64,000 bases of DNA from [Anoxybacillus] calidus (GCF_013760845.1 NZ_JACDUU010000007.1:62001-126000); one strand, 5' to 3'; shown: positions 43,124 through 52,406, counted from the stretch's first letter. Notes: generated by a model from the sequence alone, not told the origin. Numbers and translations: made by a program.

Positions 43124-43924
43124 ATGAAGAAGTTGATTGTAATATTGTCCTTGCTTATTATTATTTTTGCGATTCCTTATGATGCAGGTGCTGTCTCCAA
43201 TCAAGCAATTCATTGGGGATTTAAAAAAAGTGAGAATCATAAGCCACCATCTGCTGGAAAAGAATTAGACAACCTGCTTGCAAAATATGATGCCTTTTAT
43301 TTAGGAAATCCTAACAAAAAAGAAATTTATTTAACATTTGATAACGGCTATGAAAATGGTTATACTGCGAAAATACTTGATGTTCTAAAAGAAAAAAACG
43401 TCCCGGCTACGTTTTTTGTAACAGGGCATTACCTAAAATCTGCCCCGGATTTGGTCAAGCGAATGGTAAAAGAAGGTCATATTGTCGGAAATCACTCTTG
43501 GCATCATCCGGACTTAACACAAGTAAGCGATGAGAAACTGCGCGAAGAATTGGAATCAGTTCGCAAAAAAACAGCAGAGCTGACAGGGCAAAAAACGATG
43601 AATTATCTGCGCCCACCGCGCGGCATTTTTAGTGAACGCACGATTGCCGTCGCAAGAGAACTGGGATATTACCACGTTTTTTGGTCGCTTGCCTTTGTCG
43701 ATTGGAACACCGATCAACAAAAAGGGTGGCAATACGCTTACAATAATATTATGAAGCAAATTCACCCGGGAGCGATTCTTTTACTTCATACCGTTTCGAA
43801 AGATAACGCTGAAGCTTTAGCAAAAGTGATTGACGATTTGCGAAAACAAGGTTATACATTTAAGAGTCTTGATGATTTGATGTTAGAAAAAACGATGCTT
43901 CACCCATGGCTGTTTACCCTTTGA
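43124..43924 (+). CDS. pdaA: PdaA-like delta-lactam-biosynthetic de-N-acetylase
   Basis: A 266-residue secreted polysaccharide deacetylase. A signal peptide (residues 1-23) precedes a NodB domain with LTFDNGYENG (D73, N74, the PdaA-type variant of TFDDG), HSWHHPD zinc histidines, RPPRG and the LLLHTVS motif. PdaA makes muramic delta-lactam in the spore cortex, needed for germination. ATG with GGAGGA upstream is chosen over a longer frame. Confidence 0.92.
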   Translation: MKKLIVILSLLIIIFAIPYDAGAVSNQAIHWGFKKSENHKPPSAGKELDNLLAKYDAFYLGNPNKKEIYLTFDNGYENGYTAKILDVLKEKNVPATFFVTGHYLKSAPDLVKRMVKEGHIVGNHSWHHPDLTQVSDEKLREELESVRKKTAELTGQKTMNYLRPPRGIFSERTIAVARELGYYHVFWSLAFVDWNTDQQKGWQYAYNNIMKQIHPGAILLLHTVSKDNAEALAKVIDDLRKQGYTFKSLDDLMLEKTMLHPWLFTL

Positions 43925-43948
43925 GCATGTTGTTCAAAGGGTTTTTTA
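43916..43948 (+). terminator. Terminator overlapping the pdaA stop codon
   Basis: ACCCTTTGA (43916-43924, containing the TGA stop) pairs with TCAAAGGGT (43934-43942), followed by TTTTT. Confidence 0.85.
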
Positions 43949-44022
43949 GACGAATGAAGCGGACTTGCGCACAAGTGTGTTGATTAACCAACAAAATCCA
44001 GATAAAGCGGATTTATTTAAGT

Positions 44023-44163
44023 AGCTTTTCTGCCGAAGTCAGCTAAGCGTTTCGCTTAGCTGACTGGGCATGGGCCTGCATGCCTAACCCGAACGGAGAA
44101 CGCTTTGCGGACAAATGGATTTGTCCGCAGGCGTTCTCGTTCGGGTATCACGGCAGAAAAGCT
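44023..44163. repeat. 141-bp four-hairpin structured element
   Basis: An outer 13-bp perfect inverted repeat AGCTTTTCTGCCG/CGGCAGAAAAGCT (44023-44035, 44151-44163) encloses three hairpins: GTCAGCTAAGCG-TTT-CGCTTAGCTGAC (44038-44064), GGCATG-GGCCTG-CATGCC (44067-44084), and a long arm of 7, 8 and 10 paired bases (44088-44145) with one bulge, a TTT/AG interior loop and a GG apex. Together they fold as a four-way junction. No protein is encoded. The element is more GC-rich than its flanks, suggesting a mobile or structured insertion. Confidence 0.8.
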
Positions 44164-44265
44164 CGAATCACTGAGAAAGTAGTTATAAATAATGGATCAT
44201 CAACACTCATGGAATTGCTCAAGTTTCTGTTATGCTATAATGAAAAGAAAAAGGAATGAACGTCG

Positions 44266-45132
44266 ATGTGGCAAGAACGAGTTGAAGTACAGGCTCCTTA
44301 TGATTTTTCCCGAGTTTTGGAGCGTTTGGCGCGTGATCCATTGTCCAACATCCATTTAAAAAAACAAGAAATTATCGTCCCACTTTATATTCACGAGATT
44401 CCTGTAGCTGTTTCTGTACAAAGTATCGGAACAAAAGAAAGACCGCATTTTCTTGTGACGGCAAAATATCAAGAGTTAAAAGAAGAAATACTTGAACGCA
44501 TTTTTCATCTTTTTCAATGGGAAACGCCATTGGCAGCCATACATAACCACTTTTTAAATACAGAGCTAAAAGAAATTTTTATTCAGCATGAAGGTACGCC
44601 GCTTATTTTAGATTTTGACCTTTATTTTTGTCTAATGAAATGTCTCATTCATCAGCAATTAAATATGAAATTCGCTTATCACCTCACCGAACGATTTGTA
44701 AAAACGTTCGGAAAAGAAATGGATGGTATATGGTTTTACCCGCGTCCGGAAGATATTGCTGCATTAAGTTATGAAGATTTGCGGCAATTACAGTTTAGCG
44801 GGCGCAAAGCGGAATATATCATTGATACATCAAGGCTCATTGCAGAGGGAAAGCTGAATTTAGAGAAGTTGAGAGAAGTGTCGGATGAAGAGGTGATGAA
44901 AGCATTGCTTCCAATTCGCGGTATTGGGCCATGGACAGTCCAAAATTTTCTTTTATTCGGCCTTGGCCGCTCGAATCTTTTTCCGAAAGCCGATATTGGT
45001 ATTCAAAATGCGATCAAGCAGCTTCTTCATCTCGAGCAAAAACCTTCCTATGAGCAAATGGAAGAGTTAAGCAAAAATTGGGAGCCGTATTTAAGCTATG
45101 CTTCCTTATATTTATGGAGAAGTATTGAATAG
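44266..45132 (+). CDS. AlkA-type DNA-3-methyladenine glycosylase (YfjP-like)
   Basis: A 288-residue HhH-GPD glycosylase. The helix-hairpin-helix [21 protein letters not shown] is followed by the catalytic aspartate in [12 protein letters not shown]. An N-terminal AlkA-like domain covers about residues 1-95. It excises alkylated bases. As in B. subtilis (yfjP-yfjO), it sits directly before an rRNA methyltransferase gene, 11 nt away. Confidence 0.9.
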   Translation: MWQERVEVQAPYDFSRVLERLARDPLSNIHLKKQEIIVPLYIHEIPVAVSVQSIGTKERPHFLVTAKYQELKEEILERIFHLFQWETPLAAIHNHFLNTELKEIFIQHEGTPLILDFDLYFCLMKCLIHQQLNMKFAYHLTERFVKTFGKEMDGIWFYPRPEDIAALSYEDLRQLQFSGRKAEYIIDTSRLIAEGKLNLEKLREVSDEEVMKALLPIRGIGPWTVQNFLLFGLGRSNLFPKADIGIQNAIKQLLHLEQKPSYEQMEELSKNWEPYLSYASLYLWRSIE

Positions 45133-45143
45133 GAGTTAGGAAA

Positions 45144-46520
45144 ATGGAAAAAACAGCAATCAAAATCAAAAAGGGACAACAGTTTCCTCTTACCATTAAG
45201 CGGCTTGGCATCAATGGAGAAGGGGTAGGATATTTCAAAAAACAGGTCGTTTTTGTACCAGGGGCGCTTCCAGGCGAGGAAGTTGTCGTTGAGGCAACAA
45301 AAATTGAACCGAGATACGCGGAAGCGAAAATCAAAAAAATTCGTAAGAAATCCCCTTACCGCGTTCAACCACTTTGTCCTGTTTACGAGCAATGCGGTGG
45401 ATGTCAGCTTCAGCATCTAGATTATGAAGCGCAATTGAACGAAAAGCGCGACATTGTTATCCAGGCGTTTGAACGTCATTGTCACATTCCAGTTGGCCAG
45501 TTGCATATAAAACCAACCATCGGTATGGACACCCCGTGGAATTACCGCAACAAAAGCCAGTTTCAAGTCGGAAAGCAAAAAGGAAAAGTCATTGCGGGGC
45601 TTTATGGGCTTAATTCTCATCAATTAATCGATATTTCTGAGTGTTCTATTCAGCATCAAGCAACAAATAAAGTAACGAAAATCGTAAAAATGATTTTGCA
45701 AGACTTGCAAATTCCGATTTATGATGAGCGAAAACGGACGGGACTTGTAAGAACCATTGTTGCAAGGGTAGGTTTTCACACGGGAGATGTCCAGCTTGTA
45801 TTAATTACGGCTGAGAAAGAAATTCCCCGCAAAGAACTGCTAGTGGCTGAAATTAAGCGCCGTCTTCCTGAAGTAAAGTCGATTGTACAAAATGTAAACG
45901 GCCGGAAAACATCTCTTATTTTCGGTGAAGAAACGTTTTTGCTTGAAGGAGAAGAGTATATTCAAGAAGTATTAGGAGACCTTTCTTTTGAATTGTCAGC
46001 CCGGGCGTTCTTCCAGTTGAACCCTGTGCAAACGGTAAAATTATATGATGAAGTTAAAAAAGCAGCTGCATTAACAGGCAGCGAAAAAGTAGTGGACGCT
46101 TATTGTGGTGTGGGAACCATTGGACTTTGGCTGGCAAAAGAAGCCGGGGAAGTACGTGGTATGGATATTATTCCTGAAGCGATTGAAGATGCAAAGAAAA
46201 ACGCGGTGAAACATGGTTTTACAAATACGTTATATGAAGTGGGCAAAGCGGAAGTATTGCTTCCAAAATGGGTAAAAGAAGGATGGAAACCGGATATCGT
46301 CGTAGTTGACCCTCCGCGGACAGGCTGTGACGAACAACTGCTAAAAACCATTCTTAAGGTAAAACCGCAAAAAATCGTGTATGTCTCTTGCAATCCATCT
46401 AGCCTAGCAAGAGACGTTGACGTACTATCAAAATTTTATAAAGTTGATTACATTCAGCCTGTGGATATGTTTCCGCATACTGCTCATGTGGAGTGTGTAG
46501 CGAAACTAACCTTGAAATAA
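45144..46520 (+). CDS. rlmCD: 23S rRNA (uracil-5)-methyltransferase RlmCD/RumA family
   Basis: A 458-residue SAM-dependent RNA methyltransferase. An N-terminal TRAM domain (residues 5-65) is followed by the iron-sulfur cysteines of [14 protein letters not shown], a SAM domain with [27 protein letters not shown] and the catalytic [14 protein letters not shown]. subtilis has two paralogues (RlmCD and YfjO); gene order suggests the YfjO type, so the exact target uridine is uncertain. Confidence 0.9.
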   Translation: MEKTAIKIKKGQQFPLTIKRLGINGEGVGYFKKQVVFVPGALPGEEVVVEATKIEPRYAEAKIKKIRKKSPYRVQPLCPVYEQCGGCQLQHLDYEAQLNEKRDIVIQAFERHCHIPVGQLHIKPTIGMDTPWNYRNKSQFQVGKQKGKVIAGLYGLNSHQLIDISECSIQHQATNKVTKIVKMILQDLQIPIYDERKRTGLVRTIVARVGFHTGDVQLVLITAEKEIPRKELLVAEIKRRLPEVKSIVQNVNGRKTSLIFGEETFLLEGEEYIQEVLGDLSFELSARAFFQLNPVQTVKLYDEVKKAAALTGSEKVVDAYCGVGTIGLWLAKEAGEVRGMDIIPEAIEDAKKNAVKHGFTNTLYEVGKAEVLLPKWVKEGWKPDIVVVDPPRTGCDEQLLKTILKVKPQKIVYVSCNPSSLARDVDVLSKFYKVDYIQPVDMFPHTAHVECVAKLTLK

Positions 46521-46535
46521 AAGGATTTTAAAGAA

Positions 46536-46580
46536 GGCTAGGCGACATTTGACCACATTTGTGTTGCCTAGCCGTTTTTT
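46536..46580 (+). terminator. Terminator after rlmCD-like gene
   Basis: GGCTAGGCGACA (46536-46547) pairs with TGTTGCCTAGCC (46562-46573) with one mismatch, followed by GTTTTTT. Confidence 0.88.
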
Positions 46581-46862
46581 CGTATAAAATCCCCAAATAG
46601 CCGTGCGTTTTTTTTCACCATCTTTCTTGTTACGCAAGCATACACCTCACCGATCGTTTTGATAGAGACATGTCCTAAACGAGCCTGTACTTTTTTAAGT
46701 CCGCGCCTGCTAATGTGGCATTAATGTGGTATGGGGTATGTCTTAAGTCGTGGAAGCGGATTTTCTTTACCCCAGCAGCTTTTATAACACGATTAGAAAT
46801 ATCTGTTGACGTACGAGGAAAAATCGGTTTTCCAGTTTCTCGAGCAAAGACAAGGTCGTTAT
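46581..46862 (-). pseudogene. Tyrosine recombinase C-terminal remnant (minus strand)
   Basis: On the minus strand frames read ARETGKPIFPRTSTDIS, then KIRFHDLRHTPY (the catalytic HxLR motif) and DLKKVQARLGHVSIKTIGEVYACVTRK with the catalytic tyrosine in EVYACV, ending at FGDFIRK. In-frame stops and a shift near the histidine motif destroy the gene. This is the 3' end of an ICE/prophage-type integrase. Confidence 0.82.
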
Positions 46863-46889
46863 CTTCGTATTTGGAATTAACACTGGGTT

Positions 46890-47165
46890 GAGGGTCAGCG
46901 ACGTTTTAAAGCTTAAAGTCAAAGATGTCAAATGCAAAAGCCATTTGATGATTTATGAACAAAAAACAGGTAAATATAAGCGAATTTAAAATTAACCAGG
47001 AGCTGCAGCAACACATTCTTTCTTACACAGCCAACATGGATGATGAAGAATATTTGTTTAAATTGCTGCGCTCTCCTTTCCCGATTAAAAGAGTACAAGA
47101 TACTAAACCGTGCAGCAAAGAAAATCGGCATCTCAGAAATCGGTACCCACACTCTTCGGAAAACA
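46890..47165 (+). pseudogene. Second tyrosine recombinase remnant (plus strand)
   Basis: The + strand carries a different integrase fragment broken by frameshifts: LKLKVKDVKCKSHLMIYEQK, TGKYKRI, then INQELQQHILSYTANMDDEEY, RSPFPIKRVQ, and finally AAKKIGISEIGTHTLRKT with the HxxR catalytic motif. The piece ends abruptly where IS3 sequence begins, so the IS or a deletion cut it. Confidence 0.82.
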
Positions 47166-48204
47166 TGGGTACGGCGGATTGTATTGCCCTAACCGGGGTT
47201 ATCCAGAAGATCCTGAAACGAAAATCAAGCGTCTTGAGGTGGAAGTAGAGATGCTAAAAAAGCTCTTAAAGATGTGAAAGGGGGAATGGAAGCAGTACCA
47301 GCTCACAAGAAATTCGCCATCATTCAAGAAATGGCTGGGTGTCATGGTTCGATTCAACAATTATGTGAGATAGCAGGAGTGTCTCGAAGTGGATACTACA
47401 AGTGGGTAAAACGACAGGAACGCCCTTCTCAGAAGCAATTGGAAGACGAGCATCTAAAGGAAAAAATCGAGGAGTGTCATGAAGAACTGAAAGGCATCTA
47501 TGGGTATCGGAGAGTCAAAGTCTGGCTTAAACGGAAATACAAACTGAGTATCAACCATAAACGAGTACAAAGGCTGATGAGGGAGATGGGCATCCGTGCG
47601 GTGATTCGGAAGAAACGGCCTTATTACGGAAAGAAAGAGCCTTATGTGATTTCGGATAATCATCTAAACAGAGATTTCCACGCGTCAAAACCAAACGAGA
47701 AAGGGGTTACAGATATTACCTATTTAATATTTAATGGGCAAAAGCTCTATTTGTCCGCCATTAAAGACCTATACAATAATGAAATCGTGGCCTACCATAT
47801 CAGCCAAAGAAATGACATCAAACTGGTGATCGACACGCTAAAAAAGGCCATAAAAAAACGGAATGTAAATGGACTCCTCCTACATAGTGATCAAGGGTTC
47901 CAATATACATCCCGTCAATACAACAACCTACTAAAAAGATACAATATAAAGGCTAGTATGTCCAGAAAAGGAAACTGTTTGGACAATGCCTGCATGGAAA
48001 ACTTCTTCAGCCATTTCAAGGCAGAGTGTTTCCATCTGTACTCTTTTCGCACAGCCGAAGAGGTGAAGGATGCCGTACACAAATATATTCGTTTTTATAA
48101 CCACCAACGTTTCCAAAAGAAATTAAACAACCTGAGTCCTTATGAATATAGGACTCAGGCTGCATAAATGTGCTTTTTTATTCCTGTCTACTTGACAGGG
48201 GTCA
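47166..48204 (+). mobile_element. IS3-family element, 5'-truncated
   Basis: The right half of an IS3-group insertion sequence: the C-terminal part of orfA (reading GYGGLYCPNRGYPEDPETK and a leucine-zipper-like tail), the complete orfB, and the right terminal repeat CTGTCTACTTGACAGGGGTCA ending at 48204 (TGACCCCTGTC on the other strand). No matching left repeat is seen; sequence switches directly to an integrase fragment. The A6G slippery run at about 47257 would allow the -1 frameshift from orfA to orfB. Confidence 0.85.
47274..48167 (+). CDS. IS3-family transposase OrfB
   Basis: A 297-residue DDE transposase. It has an HTH_21 region (GVSRSGYYKWVKR), then the rve integrase core with the catalytic residues in VTDITYLIFN (D), LHSDQGFQYTS (D) and DNACMENFFSHFK (E). 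It is normally made as OrfAB by a -1 frameshift, and with orfA truncated the fusion cannot form. The start given is GTG at 47274; ATG at 47286 is an alternative. The catalytic core is intact but the element is probably immobile. Confidence 0.9.
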   Translation: MKGGMEAVPAHKKFAIIQEMAGCHGSIQQLCEIAGVSRSGYYKWVKRQERPSQKQLEDEHLKEKIEECHEELKGIYGYRRVKVWLKRKYKLSINHKRVQRLMREMGIRAVIRKKRPYYGKKEPYVISDNHLNRDFHASKPNEKGVTDITYLIFNGQKLYLSAIKDLYNNEIVAYHISQRNDIKLVIDTLKKAIKKRNVNGLLLHSDQGFQYTSRQYNNLLKRYNIKASMSRKGNCLDNACMENFFSHFKAECFHLYSFRTAEEVKDAVHKYIRFYNHQRFQKKLNNLSPYEYRTQAA

Positions 48205-48318
48205 CTTCATAAAAAGATGGGCATTAAAAAGATATATAATACGAGTCGGTCTAAATCCAATTGCCTTACCCAAACAGTTTCTTGATGTTTGGTAATTGAA
48301 TATATTTGAAAAACTCAA

Positions 48319-48565
48319 CTTATCTCCTCATTCAGAATATACTCCAATACTTCATAGCCATCATAATTTCTAAAGAAAATAACTACTCCCTCGGTTAAAT
48401 AATTTGCTCCCTGACACGAATGAAAACTGAACTACCCAAAAAAATTCCTTGTGTTTTTTGTTTCCTGCTTATCATAAACACTTGTGTGTCACATTCTTCT
48501 GCTGTAATATTCAAATTATAAGGATAATAATGGAAGAAAGTCGCAAAAGAAATTGTTTTGTGAAA
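48319..48565 (-). pseudogene. Decayed gene of unknown family
   Basis: The minus strand reads FATFFHYYPYNLNITAEECD, TQVFMISRKQKTQGIFLGSS, then after one shift GANYLTEGVVIFFRNYDGYE and VLEYILNEEIS with a stop. The joined product would be about 80 residues. There is no start codon or ribosome site in register. Not recognised. Confidence 0.4.
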
Positions 48566-48800
48566 AAGTTTAAGTGTAGAGTATAAAAAACTTTTGCAAA
48601 AATCGAATAAAGGTTTGATTTAAAAAAGACAGGGAGCTTCCGCGACTTCTTGTCACAGTAGGTATTAAAATAATGAACAGCGGACAATGTTAATTCTTAT
48701 TATTCAGGTAATCATAAGAGGAAAGCAATGAATTGAAAGAGATATAATAAAATATTTCGGAAAAGTAAATATTTTTGGTTGCTCAAGAGGGGAAAAGCAA
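48566..48800. other. Intergenic stretch before the GGDEF gene
   Basis: AT-rich sequence with no reading frame of note. A possible promoter for the next gene includes a TATAAT at about 48744. Nothing else is recognised. Confidence 0.4.
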
Positions 48801-49781
48801 ATGATGATTATTCAGTTCTTGTATGGGTTACTGGTAGGAATTCTATTTTCATGTTTGCATAATTATTTTAGGAAAAAATCGAAAAGCGATACTAAAAGAT
48901 TTGAGGATAGTGAAAAAAGAATTTTTAAATTAGTAGAAAGCGCCAAAGATATTATTTATTATTACCAAATTAAGCCTGAGCCAAAGTATATATATCTTAG
49001 CCCTTCTATAGAAAAAGTTTTAGGTTCTGGATTAGTAGAGAGAAGTTATCAAAATCCATATACTCACTTTGAACTCATTCATCCAGATGATTATGAAATA
49101 TTAGCAAAAAAAATTAATGGGAATATTGATTACGATCAACCAATTGTTCAACGCTGGAGGGATGAGCAAGGAAACTATATATGGTTTGAAGAATATACTA
49201 CCCCGATATTTAAAAATGGAGAGCTTGTTGCAGTTCAGGGGATTATTAGAAATATCAATGACAAGGTAAATCTACAAAAGGATTTAGAATATCGTATTAC
49301 TCATGATGCTTTAACTGATATTCACAATCGACAATTCTTTGAGCAAAATATGGAAATATACGATCAACATGTAAATGTACCTGTAGCTATTATTTTGTGT
49401 GATTTAGATGAACTTAAATATGTAAATGATAATCACGGACATAAAAAAGGGGATGCTTTAATAAAAGAGTTCGCCAAAATATTAAGCCGATATTCCTCAG
49501 AGAATACCATCGTTTCCAGAATTGGTGGAGATGAATTTGCTATTCTTGTAACAGATACCGACAGTGAATATGTAGAAAGTATGGTAGATCATATTTCAAA
49601 AGATATTATAAGGTATAATGAAAATAGCACAGATATTAAAATAAAAATGTCAATAGGTTACGCTTTCAGTCATCATTCTATAGGAAAAATGGAGGACCTA
49701 TTTACTGAGGCGGATAAAAACATGTATTTTGAAAAAAGACTAAAAAAGAATAATATGTTACATCAATTAGAAAGTGTGTAA
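48801..49781 (+). CDS. PAS-GGDEF diguanylate cyclase, membrane-anchored
   Basis: A 326-residue protein: one N-terminal membrane helix (residues 3-20), a PAS/PAC domain (about 38-155, with HPDDY and RWRDEQGNYIWFEEY), and a GGDEF domain with the intact active-site motif GGDEF at residues 242-246. No RxxD inhibitory site is present in the usual position. It should make cyclic di-GMP in response to a PAS-sensed signal. It lies in an accessory zone with high AT content. Confidence 0.9.
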   Translation: MMIIQFLYGLLVGILFSCLHNYFRKKSKSDTKRFEDSEKRIFKLVESAKDIIYYYQIKPEPKYIYLSPSIEKVLGSGLVERSYQNPYTHFELIHPDDYEILAKKINGNIDYDQPIVQRWRDEQGNYIWFEEYTTPIFKNGELVAVQGIIRNINDKVNLQKDLEYRITHDALTDIHNRQFFEQNMEIYDQHVNVPVAIILCDLDELKYVNDNHGHKKGDALIKEFAKILSRYSSENTIVSRIGGDEFAILVTDTDSEYVESMVDHISKDIIRYNENSTDIKIKMSIGYAFSHHSIGKMEDLFTEADKNMYFEKRLKKNNMLHQLESV

Positions 49782-49952
49782 CGAGGGAAATATAGAACGA
49801 CATTTTCCTATTTATTCACTAAAAAATGTCTATGTATCAATGAGCTCAAGCACTTATTATAGATGCGGAATACGGATGAGTTTTATAACAATTGAATCCA
49901 GAACTTTGTCCCCTTGCCTTCTTAATACCTACTATGTAACCCCTAAAGATAT

Positions 49953-50015
49953 GTGTCTGTCCACTACCCGATTTTTAGCGAATCTTTATAAAAACATTCG
50001 GGTGTGTTGACAGGC
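49953..50015. repeat. Weak palindrome related to families A and B
   Basis: GTGTCTGTCCACTACCCGA and TCGGGTGTGTTGACAGGC form an imperfect inverted repeat. The GTGTCTGTCC arm resembles those of the other palindromes. It may be a degenerate member or a terminator of the GGDEF gene. Confidence 0.35.
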
Positions 50016-50059
50016 TTTTGTTTTGGCTCCTTTTTTACATCATTCAATTGTTTGTTAAA

Positions 50060-50293
50060 ATGATTAGAGTGTATGAAAAAATTGAAGAAATACATCATGA
50101 ATATCCGAGTGTGATTGTGAATTTGCTTACATACAAAGCCAAAATCGTTGAAGGAGAGACGAAAGTGAAAGAGCATGCGGAATTAAAATGGATGCCGCTT
50201 CAAGCATTACACTCTCTTGAATGGGCACCCGCTGATATTCCAGCCGTAGAGGCTTTATTAAGGTGTCTGTCCCTCATCACTTTAATGTTTTAA
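50060..50293 (+). pseudogene. NUDIX (MutT-like) hydrolase C-terminal remnant
   Basis: The frame reads YEKIEEIHHEYPSVIVNLLT, EGETKVKEHAELKWMPLQAL and LEWAPADIPAVEALL, the C-terminal half of an 8-oxo-dGTP-diphosphatase-like NUDIX protein. The NUDIX box is missing upstream. The last ten codons run into a family B palindrome, which supplies the stop. Confidence 0.75.
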
Positions 50294-50313
50294 CGTAGTG
50301 GGGGTCAGACCCC
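50262..50313. repeat. Palindrome, family B, copy 2
   Basis: GTGTCTGTCCCTCATCAC pairs imperfectly with GTGGGGGTCAGACCCC. The right arm TTAACGTAGTGGGGGTCAG is identical to the copy at 39.9 kb. It lies at the junction of the NUDIX remnant and the next leftward gene. Confidence 0.7.
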
Positions 50314-50325
50314 ATGTTGTCGGAT

Positions 50326-50589
50326 TTAACTTTTCAACTTCATAATAAGGATAAAATCTCCAAACAATAAACTAATTCCTGTTAAAGTTAAAATGACTCT
50401 ATAAACCCAATAAGGTAAGAGAAGTCTTAGTACATTTAGAATAAAAAGATCTCCATTTTGGTCACCTACACCAAAATTTTGCTCAGCAAAATTCGAATGA
50501 AAACTTTTATTATACTTTAATGCTAAAAATAGGGAAATTAATCCCATAATCCCTAAGAAAATAATTACTCCCAAATCATTGCTAGACAT
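50326..50589 (-). CDS. Small two-helix membrane protein, hypothetical
   Basis: An 87-residue protein with hydrophobic segments at about residues 6-24 and 52-80 (LGVIIFLGIMGLISLFLAL and PYWVYRVILTLTGISLLFGD). There is no strong ribosome site (GAGGTG about 10 nt upstream). Not recognised. Confidence 0.5.
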   Translation of the reverse strand: MSSNDLGVIIFLGIMGLISLFLALKYNKSFHSNFAEQNFGVGDQNGDLFILNVLRLLLPYWVYRVILTLTGISLLFGDFILIMKLKS

Positions 50590-51103
50590 TATGTAAACAC
50601 CTCATCTTTTCATATTACATATCTTTATACGCATTTTTGGAAAACTGGTTTCAAACAAAATTTCCATATGTCGTTTATTAGAACTTACACATACTATTTT
50701 TTATGGCAAACTCGAGTAACGTTCAAGTAATGAATCATTTATTCATAGAACTAATGCCACTCCTCTATGTACTGTTCACTCAACATATATGGAGTGTGGC
50801 ACAATTATATTTGACATAGAAAATAATACTCAGCTAATTCTGTTGTTTTTATGTCTTTTTTGGATAAGTGGAAAAAAGTGTTTTTACATTTGTTCAACAT
50901 TATATTTACATTTGTTCTTTGGATTGGTATAGTAGTCGTGTAAAGCTTTAGCTATCATTTCTTCGGTAGAAAGGCAAATGTTATTTTTATACGAACGAAA
51001 AGCGTTTCCATTTTTAGTAAAGAAAAAAGGGAGAACGCACATTTTTTCAAAAGAACAAAAACTTCTACAAAAGAGAAAGAAATCATGAAGGTAACAAACA
51101 TTT
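50590..51103. other. AT-rich intergenic stretch with a promoter
   Basis: No gene is seen. TTTACA (50907-50912) and TATAGT (50930-50935) are 17 bp apart, a good sigma-A promoter pointing right toward the deoC remnant and the channel gene. The rest shows only short frames. Confidence 0.45.
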
Positions 51104-51193
51104 TTGACATTAAAGTTTGATGTTACAAAGGCTGAAACTCATAAATTGGCTGAGGAAGCAAAAGAATATTCATTTGTATGTGTCATTCACTAA
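51104..51193 (+). pseudogene. deoC (deoxyribose-phosphate aldolase) remnant
   Basis: A 29-codon piece reading LTLKFDVTKAETHKLAEEAK and EYSFVCV before a stop. It matches the N-terminal region of DeoC (HTLLKPDATKEQI...CEEAKEYGFASVCVNP, from memory). The catalytic part is absent. Confidence 0.55.
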
Positions 51194-51420
51194 GGATGAT
51201 TAAGGGAGCAGTAAAAGGGCTTAACAAGAAGTAAGGAAATGTAGTAGCGCGATTTATCTTAAAATTTTTACATATATGATCAGCTAGCATTGTAAGTTTT
51301 ATCAGAAAAGGTATTTCCTTTTCCGGTTATTAATAGTGGAAAGGAACTGCTTTTTTTAAAATAAAAAAGTGAGGAGGATATGGCTGTGAGAAACTAGATG
51401 AGTTTTTCACGGCAATTTTT

Positions 51421-52053
51421 ATGGGTGATGTCGGTTTACTTCTTTCAGGAGCTACATTATTTTTAAACAGTTTAATGTTGTTTGGAAAAGCGAATGAAAA
51501 AAGCGTGGGAGTCTTCAATTTATTTATAGGGGCTCTTCAAGTCATTATACCATTTTATTTAATTGTTGTTTCTGATCAAAACCATTGGACCATTTTTAAT
51601 CTGGCTTGTATCTTTTTATTTGGTTTTACCTATTTATATGTAGGTGTTACTACGCTAAAAGGTCTTGAAGGCAACGGATTGGGATGGTACTCTCTCTGGG
51701 TGTCCATCATAGCGATCGTATATGCAGTTGTATCTGTCATACATTTTCATGATATGATCAATGCCTTAACATGGGTAATGTGGGCTTATTTATGGTTTTT
51801 ATTCTTTTTATCTATGGCTCTTAATAAGAAAATGGATGCTTATATTGGAAAAGTGGCCTTTGTACAATCATGGGTCACTCTCACCATTCCAGCACTCCTA
51901 TCTCTAACAGGCGTGTGGAAAATCGATTTCGTTGCACAGGTATGGTTCTATGTATTGATATTATCGATTGTTTATTTCTGTATTTCTGCTATTAGATTAA
52001 AAGTTTCATTAAATAGCAGAGGAAAAAACACGGATGTACAGGTAAATTCATAA
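51421..52053 (+). CDS. AmiS/UreI family amide or urea channel
   Basis: A 210-residue membrane protein with six to seven helices. The N terminus MGDVGLLLSGATLFLNSLML and the internal FGFTYLYVGVTTLKGLEGNGLGWYSLWV (read in parts) match AmiS/UreI. These proteins conduct urea or short amides. No amidase or urease gene is nearby. No good ribosome site precedes ATG at 51421. A strong GAGGAGG 45 bp upstream serves a five-codon frame ending TAG, so translation may be coupled or the 5' end altered. Confidence 0.85.
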   Translation: MGDVGLLLSGATLFLNSLMLFGKANEKSVGVFNLFIGALQVIIPFYLIVVSDQNHWTIFNLACIFLFGFTYLYVGVTTLKGLEGNGLGWYSLWVSIIAIVYAVVSVIHFHDMINALTWVMWAYLWFLFFLSMALNKKMDAYIGKVAFVQSWVTLTIPALLSLTGVWKIDFVAQVWFYVLILSIVYFCISAIRLKVSLNSRGKNTDVQVNS

Positions 52054-52173
52054 ATGATTCGCTTTGTATAAAGAAGAAGGGTGTTTACGGAGTAAGAGTG
52101 CTGACCTATACGGTATCTGGCACTCTATTATCCACATTAGGCCGTCCAGACAGAAACTTATTCAAAAAGAAGA

Positions 52174-52207
52174 AGCAGGAACCGAATAAAGGGTCCTGCT
52201 TTTTTTG
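52174..52207 (+). terminator. Terminator after the AmiS/UreI gene
   Basis: AGCAGGAACC (52174-52183) pairs with GGGTCCTGCT (52191-52200), followed by TTTTTT. The 120 bp before it and the 200 bp after it contain no recognisable gene. Confidence 0.85.
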
Positions 52208-52406
52208 TGCAGTTTCAATCGATTGATCCCACTCTTTCAACCCACTTTCGGGGAGTATAGGTAGATCATTTATTATATCTCCTTTTGGTTGATTCCCATT
52301 CTTCGATATGGCGAAAAATAGGTGTTTTTATAAAACACTTGTCTAATCAAATGACTGGAAATTGGAATGTTATGGATTATAACGACTATTAAAGAGGGAG
52401 ATTCAT

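Noticed and set aside
44023-44163. Cloverleaf-like folding suggesting a tRNA
   Set aside because: There is no T-loop TTCGA string, no anticodon arm of the right size and no acceptor CCA. The arms are too long.
46581-48204. Functional prophage or ICE
   Set aside because: Both integrase pieces are broken and no structural, replication or transfer genes are seen nearby.
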